From positions 10,039 through 74,038 of the forward strand of contig JAEZGY010000055.1 in assembly GCA_023416695.1 (NCBI GenBank): DNA of 64,000 nt. Reading direction: 5' to 3'. This stretch comes from Bacillota bacterium (GTDB lineage: Bacteria > Bacillota > Clostridia > Lachnospirales > Lachnospiraceae). A model generated the notes under the pieces. It was not told where the DNA came from. It was given only the letters and a program-made list of their open reading frames with translations, and did not search any database. Every line of letters begins with the position of its first letter. Position 1 is the stretch's first letter. Shown piece by piece: positions 64,000-64,000 of this stretch. The position numbers and the translations under genes are program-made.

Positions 64000-64000
64000 G

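Overview
The window looks like chromosomal DNA of a low-G+C anaerobic clostridium, most like a Lachnospiraceae-type bacterium. The pointers are an AT-rich genome with strong AGGAGG ribosome binding sites, an ntp-type V-ATPase in place of a visible F-type one, a 4Fe-4S de novo NAD pathway (nadABC), a soluble sensor built on an [FeFe]-hydrogenase domain, FlgM with a SigD-type promoter, and sigma-A promoters (TTGACA-17-TATAAT). The species is not identifiable from sequence reading alone. I see no phage, insertion sequence, CRISPR array, rRNA or tRNA.

Layout. 1-2353 (minus): an ABC-2 exporter pair and a LytTR regulator cut by the window edge. 2553-9534: a secreted GLUG/FN3 surface protein, two small proteins, an SPFH (band 7) protein translationally coupled to an NAD-kinase-like protein, and a CPA1-type antiporter. 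9621-12823: nadA-nadB-nadC with promoter and terminator. 12953-16675: trehalose PTS (treP) and phosphotrehalase (treA) behind a double TreR operator. 16674-22829: stress and regulatory genes (GNAT, GyrI-like, WYL regulator, Gfo/Idh oxidoreductase, isochorismatase-like, MATE), then pnuC behind its own promoter and an attenuator-type leader RNA. 22860-26044: a DNA-repair methyltransferase and small or membrane proteins. 26050-28874: a czcD/NiCo-type metal riboswitch with a P-type cation ATPase. 28910-36000: YeiH, a secreted SASA-type esterase with FN3 repeats, YbaK, MetY and a CcdA/TlpA thiol-redox pair. 36193-36984: the TreR repressor, about 21 kb from the operon it should control but carrying the same operator. 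37041-46545: a HAD phosphatase, then the nine-gene V-ATPase operon whose rotor subunit keeps the Na+-binding residues. 46653-56457: TspO, a large chemoreceptor, a YcxB-like protein, Lgt, a MacB/FtsX-type ABC pair and the hydrogenase-like/chemoreceptor fusion. 56524-63450: a LytTR/LiaF-like pair (minus), a candidate small RNA, an NAD-dependent epimerase, and topoisomerase IV (parC, parE; minus). 63648-63999: flgM.

How the parts fit together. NAD metabolism appears three times within 17 kb: synthesis (nadABC), NMN/nicotinamide riboside uptake (pnuC, RNA-controlled) and an NAD-kinase-like protein. Trehalose use is a split regulon joined by one operator sequence. Ion handling is prominent: the antiporter, the riboswitch-controlled ATPase and a predicted Na+ V-ATPase. 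Signalling includes two LytTR modules, one membrane chemoreceptor with a long basic N-terminal extension, and one soluble iron-sulfur chemoreceptor. The strongest candidates for less described biology are the hydrogenase-like/MCP fusion, the pnuC leader RNA, the SPFH/NAD-kinase-like pair and the orphan small-RNA candidate near 57.9 kb.
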